Source: Liolophura sinensis (Eukaryota; Mollusca; Polyplacophora; Chitonida; Chitonidae). From it: 29,908 nt of DNA. The notes below the pieces were generated by a model, which searched no databases, was not told the DNA's origin, and saw nothing but the letters and a program-made list of their open reading frames with translations. The stretch lies in contig NW_027018411.1 in assembly GCF_032854445.1 (NCBI RefSeq), forward strand, positions 1-29,908. Reading direction: 5' to 3'. This document shows, one piece after another, positions 29,897 through 29,908 of this stretch; the first letter of the stretch is position 1, and every line of letters starts with the position of its first letter. A program made the translations under genes and the position numbers.

Positions 29897-29908
29897 ATGT
29901 GCCCTTCG
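29897..29908. repeat. Partial satellite monomer at the right edge
   Basis: Only ATGTGCCCTTCG of the next unit is present, in perfect register, so the array continues to the right. Confidence 0.95.

Larger units (their letters stand above)
1..29908. repeat. Tandem satellite DNA array, ~548 bp monomer, 54 full copies
   Basis: The same unit is repeated head to tail in one orientation from end to end. Counting from ATGTGCCCTTCGGTAG, 54 consecutive intervals average 548.6 bp. No unrelated sequence interrupts them. Landmarks in order in each unit are the phasing string; a GAC-CTG or GAC-GTC site; three short inverted repeats; a cassette with haplotypes A (CCACAGACCCACATGAATAA), B (ACACTGACCCACTTCAGTAA) or C (AAACACTGACCCACATTTAT); an NcoI site CCATGG; a CACGTG; a palindrome AATGATCATT; and a T-rich stretch ending in TTTTTGTTAATTG. 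Cassette counts are A 17, B 32, C 5. Tandem arrays of this kind are usually heterochromatic satellites in eukaryotes; that assignment is inference. The family was not recognised. Confidence 0.98.

Noticed and set aside
1-29908. CRISPR array
   Set aside because: The whole 548 bp unit is repeated. There are no short repeats separated by unique spacers and no cas-like genes.
1-29908. rRNA, tRNA or other known RNA gene cluster (such as tandem 5S)
   Set aside because: No 5S, tRNA or snRNA sequence or clear internal promoter boxes were recognised. The sequence ATTCGATTTC only loosely resembles a B box and lacks the required flanking bases.
1-29908. Hammerhead ribozyme, known from several animal satellites
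   Set aside because: I did not see the core CTGATGA, or its reverse complement, with a matching GAA element in the unit. ATGATGA at two places is a substitution in the AATGATCATT palindrome.
1-29908. Transposon, retrovirus or other mobile element as the source of the repeat
   Set aside because: No terminal repeats, target-site duplications, transposase or polymerase motifs were seen. The units are directly abutting.

Overview
The whole 29.9 kb window is one uninterrupted tandem satellite array. A single unit of about 548 bp is repeated head to tail on the same strand 54 full times, with a partial unit at each edge. Phased on the conserved string ATGTGCCCTTCGGTAG, the unit starts at 272 and recurs to 29897. 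The 54 intervals average 548.6 bp, with a range of 538-555. I see no rRNA or tRNA gene, transposon, CRISPR array or convincing protein-coding gene. Both edges cut through a monomer, so the array continues beyond the window. This architecture is typical of eukaryotic heterochromatin (centromeric, pericentromeric or subtelomeric). I do not recognise the monomer family and cannot name the clade. CpG is only mildly depleted (18 in monomer 32), which argues weakly against a heavily methylated germline.

Layout. (1) 1 to about 8.8 kb: monomers 1-16, heterogeneous, with many private one-base insertions and deletions and unit lengths of 538-555. A divergent 'C' subfamily (monomers 3, 5, 8, 10, 15) occurs only here. 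A segmental duplication links about 5.67-7.79 kb with about 8.41-10.54 kb. (2) About 9-14 kb: monomers 17-25, regular length, mixed A and B cassettes. (3) About 14-25 kb: a recent 12-monomer (6,586 bp) tandem duplication. Monomers 26-37 are the first copy and monomers 38-45 the second. The second copy has lost exactly one monomer (equivalent of 27) and exactly three monomers (equivalents of 33-35). (4) About 25-29.9 kb: monomers 46-54, re-using monomer types from 17-20 kb and from the 24-25 kb block in a shuffled order.

Within each monomer the variation is modular. There is a roughly 60 bp cassette with three alternative haplotypes (A, B, C), a two-state CTG/GTC site, a 2 bp deletion marker, and a variable triplet next to a nearly invariant CACGTG. 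Three short inverted repeats lie in the first 180 bp of the unit. Open frames of 90-139 codons recur on both strands, but they are by-products of the repeated sequence and show no sign of protein-level constraint. The main interest is the readable history of unequal exchange, and a sharp change in indel density near 8.8 kb that may be an assembly-quality boundary. I did not find evidence for a new enzymatic or defence system.
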